NCBI RefSeq assembly: GCF_022549695.1
Contig: NZ_JAKZGS010000002.1
Location: forward strand, 1-64,000
DNA length: 64,000 nucleotides
Reading direction: 5' to 3'
DNA from: Belliella calami
GTDB taxonomy: Bacteria; Bacteroidota; Bacteroidia; Cytophagales; Cyclobacteriaceae
Numbering within the stretch: the stretch's first letter is position 1; every line of letters starts with the position of its first letter. The position numbers were made by a program, and so were the translations under genes. Shown piece by piece: positions 35,531 through 43,684 of the stretch. The notes beneath the pieces are model-generated. The model made no database searches, was not told the DNA's origin, and saw nothing but the letters and a program-made list of their open reading frames with translations.

Positions 35531-36946
35531 ATGAAAAAAATGAGAACTCAAAATAAAATGAAAAAATTGAAAACATTAGCGCTTTTATTTACACTTGCTT
35601 TGGGATTTTCTTCCTGCAATTCTGAAAATACAGAACAAACAGATGGCAAATGGAGAGACCTTTTTGACGGTAAGACTTTAGATGGCTGGAAAACAGTAAT
35701 GGGAGCAGCTACATTTGAAGTAGAGGATGGAGTCATCATCGGGACGGCTGTACATAATACACCGAATACTTTTCTTATCACAGATGAGACATTTGGAGAT
35801 TATATCATGGAGGTTGATATTAAGATCAATCATCCATCTTCCAATTCTGGTGTAATGGTACGCGGTCAGTTTAATCAGTCTGCGCGAGAAGGCGAAGGCA
35901 TGGTATATGGATATCAAATAGAATCTGATCCTACCGACAGAGCTTGGTCAGGAGGACTATATGACGAAGCAAGAAGAGGCTGGTTGTACCCGTTGGACCT
36001 TAATCCAGCTGCAAAATCTGCTTTCAAAATGGGTGAATGGAATACCTATAGAATTGAGGCAATCGGAAATGAAATCAAATCTTGGATCAATGGTCAAGAG
36101 GTAGCCTATGTGGTGGATGATATGGATAAAAGTGGTTTTGTAGGTTTACAGGTTCACGCTATTTATGATGAAGCCCATGTGGGCGAAAAAACCTATTTCA
36201 GAAATGTGAGAATTCAAACTGAAGACTTGGAGCCAATGCCATTTGAAGGTGATGTTTTTGTGGTCAACACTGGGTATAACAAATTGACTAATTTTGAAAA
36301 AGAGAAAGGCTGGAAGTTGCTTTTTGATGGTGAAAGTTCAGAAGGATGGGTTGGCGCCTATAAAGAAACTTTTCCAGAAGAAGGTTGGAATATCAATGAT
36401 GGAGTTCTTACAATACAAGGAACAGACGGGTCTGAGTCAACAAATTTTGGGGATATTGTAAGCAAAGAAATGTTCAGTGCATTTGATCTCGCATTTGATT
36501 TTAAAATCTCAGAAGGTGCAAATAGTGGGGTCAAATATTTTGTGACGCTATCGGAAGGAAACACAGGATCTGCTATTGGATTGGAATATCAGATATTGGA
36601 TGATGAAAGACATCCTGATGCAAAAAATGGACGTGATGGAAATAGAACACTTGCATCATTATATGATCTCAAAACTGCTGAAAAACAAGCAAGGTTCGTT
36701 CGCAAACCAGGAGAATGGAATCAGGGAAGAGTAGTCGTACATCCTGACAACAAAGTTCAGCATTTCATCAATGGAGTCAAGGTATTAGAATATGTAAGAG
36801 GATCTGAGGAGTTTAGGGAATTGGTTCAAAAAAGCAAGTACAACATATGGGAGAATTTTGGTGAGGCAGCTGAAGGAAGAATCCTTCTGCAGGATCATGG
36901 TGACGAAGTGAGTTTCAAAAACATCAAAATCAAAACCCTAAAATAA
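35531..36946 (+). CDS. DUF1080 (3-keto-disaccharide hydrolase) tandem-domain lipoprotein
   Basis: 471 aa lipoprotein (ALGFSSCNSEN). Two DUF1080 domains, about residues 38-235 (RDLFDGKTLDGWKTV to RNVRIQTEDL) and 255-470 (WKLLFDGESSEGWVGAYKET to KNIKIKTL). Each carries the NSGVMVRG/NSGVKYFV strand typical of this jelly-roll family. DUF1080 proteins hydrolyse 3-keto-glycosides formed by Gfo/Idh/MocA oxidoreductases; the next gene encodes one. It probably works in the periplasm or at the outer membrane on plant or algal glycosides. Confidence 0.88.
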   Translation: MKKMRTQNKMKKLKTLALLFTLALGFSSCNSENTEQTDGKWRDLFDGKTLDGWKTVMGAATFEVEDGVIIGTAVHNTPNTFLITDETFGDYIMEVDIKINHPSSNSGVMVRGQFNQSAREGEGMVYGYQIESDPTDRAWSGGLYDEARRGWLYPLDLNPAAKSAFKMGEWNTYRIEAIGNEIKSWINGQEVAYVVDDMDKSGFVGLQVHAIYDEAHVGEKTYFRNVRIQTEDLEPMPFEGDVFVVNTGYNKLTNFEKEKGWKLLFDGESSEGWVGAYKETFPEEGWNINDGVLTIQGTDGSESTNFGDIVSKEMFSAFDLAFDFKISEGANSGVKYFVTLSEGNTGSAIGLEYQILDDERHPDAKNGRDGNRTLASLYDLKTAEKQARFVRKPGEWNQGRVVVHPDNKVQHFINGVKVLEYVRGSEEFRELVQKSKYNIWENFGEAAEGRILLQDHGDEVSFKNIKIKTLK

Positions 36947-36957
36947 ACCCTAGACCT

Positions 36958-38307
36958 ATGACTAATAAATCATCATCTCGAAGAGATTTTATCAAGAAAA
37001 CTACCCTCCTATCGGCAGGAATTTCCTCTCTTGGTTCTTTGGGTTTCTCAGCCAAAAGCTATGGAAATATACTTGGAGCAAATGATCGGATAAATGTTGC
37101 GGTAATTGGATTGGGAAGAAGGTTGGAAGCGTTTATTCCTCCATTGACCGATGGAAAAAACAACGTGACCATAGGCTATTTATGCGATGTGATGAAATCA
37201 CAAAGAGAAAATGCTGCTGCCATATTTGCTAAGAAACTGGACTATTCACCCAAGTTAGAAAACAGTTTTTTTAAAGTAATTGAAGATAAAAGTGTAGATG
37301 CTGTCATCAATGCAACACCTGACCATTGGCATGCACCTGGCACATGGTTGGCTTTGGAAGCAGGAAAAAATGTCTATGTAGAAAAACCATGTAGCCACAA
37401 TCCAAGAGAAGGTGAATTGCTCGTAGAATATCAGAAAAAATATGGAAAGGTGGTTCAAATGGGCAACCAACAGCGATCGTCTGACCATACTATTGAGATC
37501 ATCAAAGCTATTCATGACGGCACGATCGGGACTCCATATATGGCTACTGCTTTTTATAACAATGGTAGAGGGAAAGTCCCAAATCCAAGTCCTGCAAGTC
37601 CACCCGAAGGTTTGGATTGGGATTTGTATCAAGGCCCTTCACCAAGAAAAGAGTACATGCATAATACATGGGATTATAACTGGCATTGGTATGGCTGGGA
37701 TTTTGGTACAGCCGAGACTGGTAATAACGCCACTCACGAACTCGATGTAGCTAGATGGGCATTGAAAGTTGATTTCCCAAATCATGTTGCGGTTGATTCT
37801 GATAAATATCATTTTCCAGAAGATGGATGGGAAATGTATGATACCATGCTGGCGACTTTCAAATTTGACAATAACAAAACCATAGTCTGGGATGGGAAAA
37901 GCAGAAATAACTACAACATGTATGGTGGTGGTCGAGGTACGGTAATCTTTGGCACAAATGGGTCTGTGTTTGTTGATAGAGAGCATTACCGGCTATTTGA
38001 TGTCAGCGGAAAATTGATCAAAGAAGTGAAATCATCAGGCACCGAAGGCAGCACAGGTCTAGGTGGTGGCGGAGATATGAGCACACACCATGTTGTCAAC
38101 TTCTTCGATGCCATTAGAGGAAAGGGAATTCAGCGATCACCAATTGACGAGGGAGCAAAAAGCAGTTTGTTGTGCCACTTGGCAAATATATCTTCTAGAA
38201 TTGGTGAGAACTTCGATTGCAATCCAACAAATGGTCATATCTATAATAGAAAAGGAATGGATCTGTGGTCACGCGAATATGAAAAAGGTTGGGAACCAAA
38301 TATATAA
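36958..38307 (+). CDS. Gfo/Idh/MocA-family oxidoreductase with twin-arginine signal
   Basis: 449 aa. The N-terminus SSRRDFIKKTTLLSAGISSL is a Tat signal, so it is exported folded with its NAD(P) cofactor. Rossmann motif VAVIGLGRRLEAF (about 49-61), the EKPCSHNPREGE motif (Lys of the EKP catalytic motif), and the C-terminal domain with WHWYGWDFGTAETGNNATHE. It starts 11 bp after the DUF1080 gene. The pair fits 3-keto-glycoside formation followed by hydrolysis. A strong terminator follows. Confidence 0.9.
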   Translation: MTNKSSSRRDFIKKTTLLSAGISSLGSLGFSAKSYGNILGANDRINVAVIGLGRRLEAFIPPLTDGKNNVTIGYLCDVMKSQRENAAAIFAKKLDYSPKLENSFFKVIEDKSVDAVINATPDHWHAPGTWLALEAGKNVYVEKPCSHNPREGELLVEYQKKYGKVVQMGNQQRSSDHTIEIIKAIHDGTIGTPYMATAFYNNGRGKVPNPSPASPPEGLDWDLYQGPSPRKEYMHNTWDYNWHWYGWDFGTAETGNNATHELDVARWALKVDFPNHVAVDSDKYHFPEDGWEMYDTMLATFKFDNNKTIVWDGKSRNNYNMYGGGRGTVIFGTNGSVFVDREHYRLFDVSGKLIKEVKSSGTEGSTGLGGGGDMSTHHVVNFFDAIRGKGIQRSPIDEGAKSSLLCHLANISSRIGENFDCNPTNGHIYNRKGMDLWSREYEKGWEPNI

Positions 38308-38327
38308 TGCTAAACTAACCACTATTC

Positions 38328-38373
38328 AAAAGACCTTAAAAATCGAACTCTTCGATTTTTAAGGTCTTTGCTT
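38328..38373 (+). terminator. Rho-independent terminator of the DUF1080/Gfo-Idh pair
   Basis: AAAGACCTTAAAAATCGA (38328-38346) pairs perfectly with TCGATTTTTAAGGTCTTT (38352-38369) around a 5-nt loop. Confidence 0.85.
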
Positions 38374-38428
38374 TTCAAATTCATTTTTTTTGCTTTAACT
38401 AGATTTTCAACAATCAATTAAAAAAGAT

Positions 38429-39442
38429 TTACCTTGAACTCTCCCTTTCTGTAAAAACTGATGGAATAGTGACGATCTTGTCTTCAAGGTCTGGTTGACC
38501 TTTTTTTGTCAGCCTCTTCATCAATAGATTCGCACATTCTACCCCTATTTCTATCGCTGGTTGTGATATAGTAGACAATGGCGGACACAGCAAATCCGCA
38601 ATTTTCATATTCGAAAAACTTACCATTCTAACTTGCTCTGGCATTTTGATATTTGTTTTTGCGAGTGCTCTATAAGTGGCCAAAGCAAGTTTCTCTACAG
38701 ATGCCAAAACTCCGTCTGGGCGGTCTATTTTGTAAAAAACTTTTTCCAAATGAGCAATATTTTCAATTTCCGAGTGTCCACATGCAACAATCCAACTTTC
38801 ATCAAACGGCAGATTGTGGCTTTTCAAAGCATCCAAATATCCTCGCATCCTTTCTTTTCCAATTGAAACCTCTTTAGACAAAACCAAGAAAATGATTTTC
38901 TTACAACCTTTGTTGATTAAGTGAACCGTTCCTTCATATCCAGCTTGATAATCGTTTGTAATAAGTTTTGTAGTTGGAAAATCATAAGGAATTCTGTCAA
39001 AAAACACAATTGGAATAGCTCTATTTTTCAAAACTTTCAAATGTTCTCCTTTCTGATTTTGACCTGAAATTGACATTACAATGGCATCAACCCTTCCTCC
39101 AACCAAAAGGGAAAGAATAGTTTTTTCCTGCTCAATATCTTCATTGGAATTATAAACCAACAAATGGTATCCATGCGCTTTTGTCACAGCTTCCATCCCA
39201 TCTATTACCTGACTAAAAAAATTATTGATCCTTTCTGGAATAATCACACCAATGGTTTTGCTCTTCTGTTCTCTCAAACTTCTCGCATAAGGATTTGGCT
39301 GAAAGTTTAGCTCCTTCGCCAAAGCCATCACCTTTTCTTTTGTACCAGAGCTTATTTCATGACTATCATTCAATGCACGTGATACGGTTGAAGGTGCGAG
39401 ATTGAGTTTTTCTGCCAAATATTTTATCGTAATTTCAGCCAT
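38429..39442 (-). CDS. LacI-family transcriptional regulator
   Basis: 337 aa. N-terminal HTH (TIKYLAEKLNLAPSTVSRAL, residues 5-24) with the hinge helix NPYARSLREQKSKTIGVI, then a periplasmic-binding-protein-like sensor domain (VDAIVMSISGQN, LITNDYQAGYEGTVHLINKG). It is divergent from uxuA, and its own operator-like site is at 39499. It most likely represses the hexuronate/3-keto-sugar genes from 34489 to 42223 and is released by a pathway intermediate; the effector cannot be read. Confidence 0.93.
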   Translation of the reverse strand: MAEITIKYLAEKLNLAPSTVSRALNDSHEISSGTKEKVMALAKELNFQPNPYARSLREQKSKTIGVIIPERINNFFSQVIDGMEAVTKAHGYHLLVYNSNEDIEQEKTILSLLVGGRVDAIVMSISGQNQKGEHLKVLKNRAIPIVFFDRIPYDFPTTKLITNDYQAGYEGTVHLINKGCKKIIFLVLSKEVSIGKERMRGYLDALKSHNLPFDESWIVACGHSEIENIAHLEKVFYKIDRPDGVLASVEKLALATYRALAKTNIKMPEQVRMVSFSNMKIADLLCPPLSTISQPAIEIGVECANLLMKRLTKKGQPDLEDKIVTIPSVFTERESSR

Positions 39443-39498
39443 GGCTAAATAAAAGGGTTTATCAATGGTTCAAGGAGTTTCAAATATGATTAAATTTT

Positions 39499-39512
39499 CG
39501 GAAACGATTGCA
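39499..39512. promoter_or_regulatory. LacI/CcpA-like operator, site 3
   Basis: CGGAAACGATTGCA matches TGNAANCGNTNNCA except at the first base. It lies between the divergent lacI (57 bp upstream of its start) and uxuA (82 bp upstream), so it could control both. Confidence 0.65.
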
Positions 39513-39593
39513 CATAAAATTCCTAAATACAATTCCTTCTCCCCCTTTATTTTGTAAAATTAAACTTTGAACTCATAGTTTTAACAAGAATAC

Positions 39594-40775
39594 ATGAATC
39601 AATCAATATTTAAAATGGAACAGACTATGCGATGGTATGGTCCAAAGGATCCAGTAAGCCTGCAAGATATACGTCAAGCTGGTGCTACTGGTATCGTGAC
39701 AGCACTTCATCATATCCCAAATGGCCAAGTTTGGACAAGGGAAGAAATAAGCAATAGAAAAAAAGAAGTTGAAGCAGCAGGATTGGTATGGTCAGTGGTA
39801 GAGTCAATTCCCGTCCATGAACAAATCAAAACCAGATCGGGAGATTTTAAAACATACATAGAGAATTATAAGAAAAGTATAGAAAATCTAGCTGCTGAAG
39901 GCATTTTCACTGTATGCTATAACTTTATGCCCATATTAGATTGGACCAGGACTAACCTAGCTTATGAACTTCCAAACAAAGCAAAAGCATTGAGGTTTGA
40001 AAAGGATGCCATTGTGGCATTTGATGTTTTTATTCTGAAAAGACCAAATGCAGAGAAGGATTATTCTGAAGGAGAAATTAAGCTTGCAGCTGCATACTTA
40101 GAAGGTTTGAGTGAAAGTGAAAAAGAACTCATCATTACCAATGTCATCAAAGGACTTCCAGGTTCGGAGGAAGGTTATACATTAGAGCAATTTCAAGCAG
40201 CTTTAGACACTTATGACGGGATTAGTCGTAAGGAGTTGGAAGAAAATTTAAGGTTGTTTTTATCGGAGATTGTACCTGTTGCCGAAGAAAACAAAGTTTA
40301 TCTTGCGATTCATCCTGATGATCCACCATTCAATATTTTTGGATTGCCAAGGGTAATGAGTACATCCAAAGATATCAGAAGACTGATTTCTGATAATCCA
40401 AGTCCTTACAACGGTATTACATTTTGTACAGGATCCTATGGAGTGATTGCGGAAAACAATCTACCTGAAATGGTAAAGGAGTTTGGTGAGAGAATACATT
40501 TCATACACCTTAGAAGCACCAAACGAGATGAAAATGGAAATTTCCATGAAGATAACCACTTGGAAGGTGATGTGCCAATGGCACGTGTAATTGCAGAATT
40601 GATAGAAGTACAGCAAAAACTACAAAAATCAATTCCAATGCGTCCTGATCATGGACATCAAATGTTGGATGATCTCAAAAAGACAACCAATCCAGGATAT
40701 TCTGCTATTGGAAGATTAAAGGGGCTTGCGGAAATTAGAGGTGTGGAAGAAGGAATCCTTTTTTGTAAGTACTAA
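39594..40775 (+). CDS. uxuA: Mannonate dehydratase
   Basis: 393 aa. Family blocks: [20 protein letters not shown] at the N-terminus, [15 protein letters not shown], metal ligands in [16 protein letters not shown] and [20 protein letters not shown] and [11 protein letters not shown]. It dehydrates D-mannonate to 2-keto-3-deoxy-D-gluconate in hexuronate breakdown. A second in-frame ATG (MEQTMRWYG, 39615) may be the true start. It is divergent from lacI and follows an operator site. Confidence 0.95.
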   Translation: MNQSIFKMEQTMRWYGPKDPVSLQDIRQAGATGIVTALHHIPNGQVWTREEISNRKKEVEAAGLVWSVVESIPVHEQIKTRSGDFKTYIENYKKSIENLAAEGIFTVCYNFMPILDWTRTNLAYELPNKAKALRFEKDAIVAFDVFILKRPNAEKDYSEGEIKLAAAYLEGLSESEKELIITNVIKGLPGSEEGYTLEQFQAALDTYDGISRKELEENLRLFLSEIVPVAEENKVYLAIHPDDPPFNIFGLPRVMSTSKDIRRLISDNPSPYNGITFCTGSYGVIAENNLPEMVKEFGERIHFIHLRSTKRDENGNFHEDNHLEGDVPMARVIAELIEVQQKLQKSIPMRPDHGHQMLDDLKKTTNPGYSAIGRLKGLAEIRGVEEGILFCKY

Positions 40776-40780
40776 ATTAT

Positions 40781-40948
40781 GTATATGCGCTACTTTGCCA
40801 CTAGCCAAACAAACTTTCACCAACAACGGATTTTCATTACTGTTGATTGTTGTGCTTTGACACTCGTACGCCGTGGTGTTGTTGACGATTATTCGCAAAA
40901 TGATGGTCTGCTTACTTCATTACTGGCAAAGTAGCGATATTCATATAC
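40781..40948. mobile_element. MITE-like inverted-repeat element downstream of uxuA
   Basis: Terminal inverted repeats: GTATATG plus CGCTACTTTGCCA (40781-40800) and TGGCAAAGTAGCG plus CATATAC (40924-40948). The 13-bp part is perfect; the 3' arm has a 5-nt insert. The inside has no gene and contains CAACAAC/GTTGTTG. It shares TAGCCAAACAA and a scattered inner match with the element at 49197-49344 in the opposite orientation. Confidence 0.5.
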
Positions 40949-40958
40949 TAAATTGAAA

Positions 40959-40972
40959 TAATACCGTTTACA
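40959..40972. promoter_or_regulatory. LacI/CcpA-like operator, site 4 (weaker)
   Basis: On the minus strand TGTAAACGGTATTA fits TGNAANCGNTNNCA except for one base. It is 67 bp upstream of the second Gfo/Idh gene, a similar spacing to the other sites. Confidence 0.45.
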
Positions 40973-41038
40973 TATAGGCTTTTGGAAAGAGATGATATCT
41001 GTTTTATCTTGAACTTCTTAAACCTAAAAAGATAACCA

Positions 41039-42223
41039 TTGAAAAGAAGAAATTTTATCAAAGCAGGAGCTGTTTTGGGAATTGGTGCTACAATACCTGC
41101 TTTTTCTATCCATCATCATTTGAACCGTCAATACAATGTAGGTATTTTGGGCTATGGAGATCGTGGTTCAGGGCTTCATAGTGTATTGGAGCAAATGCCC
41201 GATAAATTCAAAGTGACGGCTATTTGCGAAACTTTGGATTTTAGGATTCAAAATGCACGAAAGACAAGATTGAACTCGGACATTAAGGTTTTCAAAGACC
41301 ATAAGGAAATGGCTGCTTCGAAGCATGTGGATATTATATTCATTGCAACACCACTTTCTATGCATTTTGAGCATGCCAAAACAGCCTTGGAAGCTGGTAA
41401 GCATATTTATTTGGAAAAGGCAATGACTCATACAGCAGATGATGCTAGAGCATTGATGGAGTTACACAAAAAATTCCCCAAGCAGACAATCCAAGTAGGA
41501 CACCAATACAGGTATTCCCCACTTTATTTCAAAGTCAAAGATTATATAAAATCCGGATACTTAGGAAAAGTGACTCAAATAGAATCACGGTGGGATAGAA
41601 ACCACAACTGGAGAAGACATGTTCCAAGTCCAGAGTTGGAAAGACAGGTGAATTGGAGAATGTATGATCAATATTCAGGAGGTTTGGTAGCAGAGCTCCT
41701 CTCCCATCAGATGGATTTTGTACACTGGGCTTTTGATACTGTTCCAAGTACAATATATGGTACAGGAGGAATAGACAATTTCAAAGATGGCAGAGAAACA
41801 TTTGATAACGTACAAGTAGTAGTAAGATATGAAGAGGAAGGAATCATCGGAAACTATGGAGCTACCTGCAGCAATCAATACGAAGGCTATATCTTTAAGA
41901 TAAAAGGTAGTAAAGGAACCATTTCCTTATTGATGAATGATGGATATTTCTATCCAGAACCTGATCATCTCAAAGAACTTCAGCAAGTAGATGGAGTCTC
42001 TGGTGCGACCAAACTTGATTGGTCTGATAATAAATCAGGAATCAAATTGGTAACGGAACCATTGAAAGACGGTACTTACTATGCCTTGGAAGATTTCTAT
42101 TCGTCTATAGAAAAAGCTGTTGAACCAAATTCAAATGTGATAAATGGTGGCAATACAGCTATTGCAGTAGCTATGGCGAATAAATCTCTGAAAAGTGGCA
42201 TTCTTCAAAAATGGGAAGGTTGA
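41039..42223 (+). CDS. Gfo/Idh/MocA-family oxidoreductase with twin-arginine-like signal
   Basis: 394 aa. Starts with TTG; the N-terminus KRRNFIKAGAVLGIGATIPA is a Tat-type signal. Rossmann motif YNVGILGYGDRGSGLHS (about 32-48), EKAMTHTADDAR where most relatives have EKP, and ESRWDRNHNWRRHVPSPELE in the substrate domain. It probably oxidises a sugar or sugar acid at C3 outside the cytoplasm. It stands 263 bp after uxuA with its own operator-like site and is followed by a shared terminator. Confidence 0.88.
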   Translation: MKRRNFIKAGAVLGIGATIPAFSIHHHLNRQYNVGILGYGDRGSGLHSVLEQMPDKFKVTAICETLDFRIQNARKTRLNSDIKVFKDHKEMAASKHVDIIFIATPLSMHFEHAKTALEAGKHIYLEKAMTHTADDARALMELHKKFPKQTIQVGHQYRYSPLYFKVKDYIKSGYLGKVTQIESRWDRNHNWRRHVPSPELERQVNWRMYDQYSGGLVAELLSHQMDFVHWAFDTVPSTIYGTGGIDNFKDGRETFDNVQVVVRYEEEGIIGNYGATCSNQYEGYIFKIKGSKGTISLLMNDGYFYPEPDHLKELQQVDGVSGATKLDWSDNKSGIKLVTEPLKDGTYYALEDFYSSIEKAVEPNSNVINGGNTAIAVAMANKSLKSGILQKWEG

Positions 42224-42252
42224 TTTTGGATATTAAAAAAGATGAGATAAAC

Positions 42253-42280
42253 AAAGAGGGAGCAATTGCTCCCTCTTTTC
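42253..42280. terminator. Bidirectional terminator
   Basis: AAAGAGGGAGCAATTGCTCCCTCTTTT: 13-bp perfect palindrome (42253-42278) between the convergent Gfo/Idh and susD genes. Confidence 0.85.
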
Positions 42281-42289
42281 ATTTTTAAA

Positions 42290-43666
42290 TCAATTTCCAA
42301 CATATTGATCCCAGCTCAACTCAGCCTGTGGATGAGGGAATTGGGTGAAAATCGTCCCTCCATCAAATGAAGTTGGGATTTCATTCAGTCTATCATACCT
42401 TCTGGCATCAATCCATCGGTGTCCCCAAGGTTCTGCCCAGAGTGAATACCTTCTTTGGTACAAAATTTCATCTATCAAAGCGGCTCTTGTAGTAGCACCT
42501 GAATAAACTCCAATACCAGCAGCTTGCCTGATTATATTTATTGCTGCTACAGCATCGGCAAATTGATCCAGATTCGCATGTGCTTCTGCTTTCAATAGAA
42601 TTAACTCTTCATTTTTAATGAAAGGAATTGCAGCTGTATTTGTAGCCCATCTAGCATCCTGATGTGTTCCAGTCAAAGTACCAGCATCAGTTGAGATGGT
42701 AACAGGGTTTGCTCTTTGAAAGAACTTAGACAATCTGTTATCATTAGGAGTAGCATCTTCCAATACAGAAGGGTGTACTACTACAATTGTATTTGTCGCA
42801 GCGTTTGGTAAATAAAACAAGGGATTGAAAACATCAGGTGGGCCTGCATATGGATGTGATGGTCCTGTATTTAGATTACCATTCAGATTCATAAATGATC
42901 CATTTAGTGCATTCAGGACACCTTGCCAATCATTTCTATAAGCATTTGCTCTAGCCAAAATCGCATTGTTCACCTGTCTTAGGCCAGCAATAGTATTGAA
43001 CTGGGCAAATCCAGAAGTCAATACAAATGGGAAATTCCCAGTTCCTGCCGCCGAAAACTCTGATTCAGCTTCATCCAAAAGACTTTTTGCGTGGTTCATT
43101 GCTTCTGAATAAGAAACAAAAGGACCCGGATTCAATGGATCCGATACATCAATCCTTATTCCGTTGTTATATACAAAATTCGCTGGAATCATAAATTGAT
43201 ACCCTTGGATCATCTTTGCAAAACCATAAACGGCTCTTTTTTCAGTTTCCGTAATAAGCGATGAATTCTGTGCGGCAGATATCAGCACACTCGCTTGGTT
43301 GATGGCTTGATAAGGAGCTGCATAAGAACCTCCGCCTGTATTTCCAAAACCGAAATAAGACCTATCAGGTACACGTCCATTTTGGCCTAGCCAATCTGTC
43401 TGAAATCTCGGGTCAGAACCATTGAGATACCAAATCTCTCTTCCAAATGTATTCCATGCTTGGGAGACATTTGTGACATAACCACGATGTCTAGATTCCA
43501 ATCCCGTCAAAACAAATTGTATTTGAGGTTTGGTGGCATTGTTGGACACACTGGAAACCGATGGATTGTTTGGATCCAAAATCTCTTCCACATTTAATGG
43601 ATTACATCCCCATATACTCAAGCTTAGGAGTAATGAAAGACTAAAATATATTTTACCTTTTTTCAT
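42290..43666 (-). CDS. SusD/RagB-family nutrient-binding lipoprotein
   Basis: 458 aa lipoprotein (LSLLLSLSIWGC, then NPLNVEEILDPNNPSVSSVS). Typical C-terminal region with EELILLKAEAHANLDQFADA and WAEPWGHRWIDARRYDRLNE. It starts 18 bp after the susC stop. Neighbouring hexuronate genes suggest an oligo-uronide or related sugar as substrate, but no polysaccharide lyase or glycosidase is nearby. Confidence 0.94.
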   Translation of the reverse strand: MKKGKIYFSLSLLLSLSIWGCNPLNVEEILDPNNPSVSSVSNNATKPQIQFVLTGLESRHRGYVTNVSQAWNTFGREIWYLNGSDPRFQTDWLGQNGRVPDRSYFGFGNTGGGSYAAPYQAINQASVLISAAQNSSLITETEKRAVYGFAKMIQGYQFMIPANFVYNNGIRIDVSDPLNPGPFVSYSEAMNHAKSLLDEAESEFSAAGTGNFPFVLTSGFAQFNTIAGLRQVNNAILARANAYRNDWQGVLNALNGSFMNLNGNLNTGPSHPYAGPPDVFNPLFYLPNAATNTIVVVHPSVLEDATPNDNRLSKFFQRANPVTISTDAGTLTGTHQDARWATNTAAIPFIKNEELILLKAEAHANLDQFADAVAAINIIRQAAGIGVYSGATTRAALIDEILYQRRYSLWAEPWGHRWIDARRYDRLNEIPTSFDGGTIFTQFPHPQAELSWDQYVGN

Positions 43667-43684
43667 TTTACTTCAATTTTGGAA

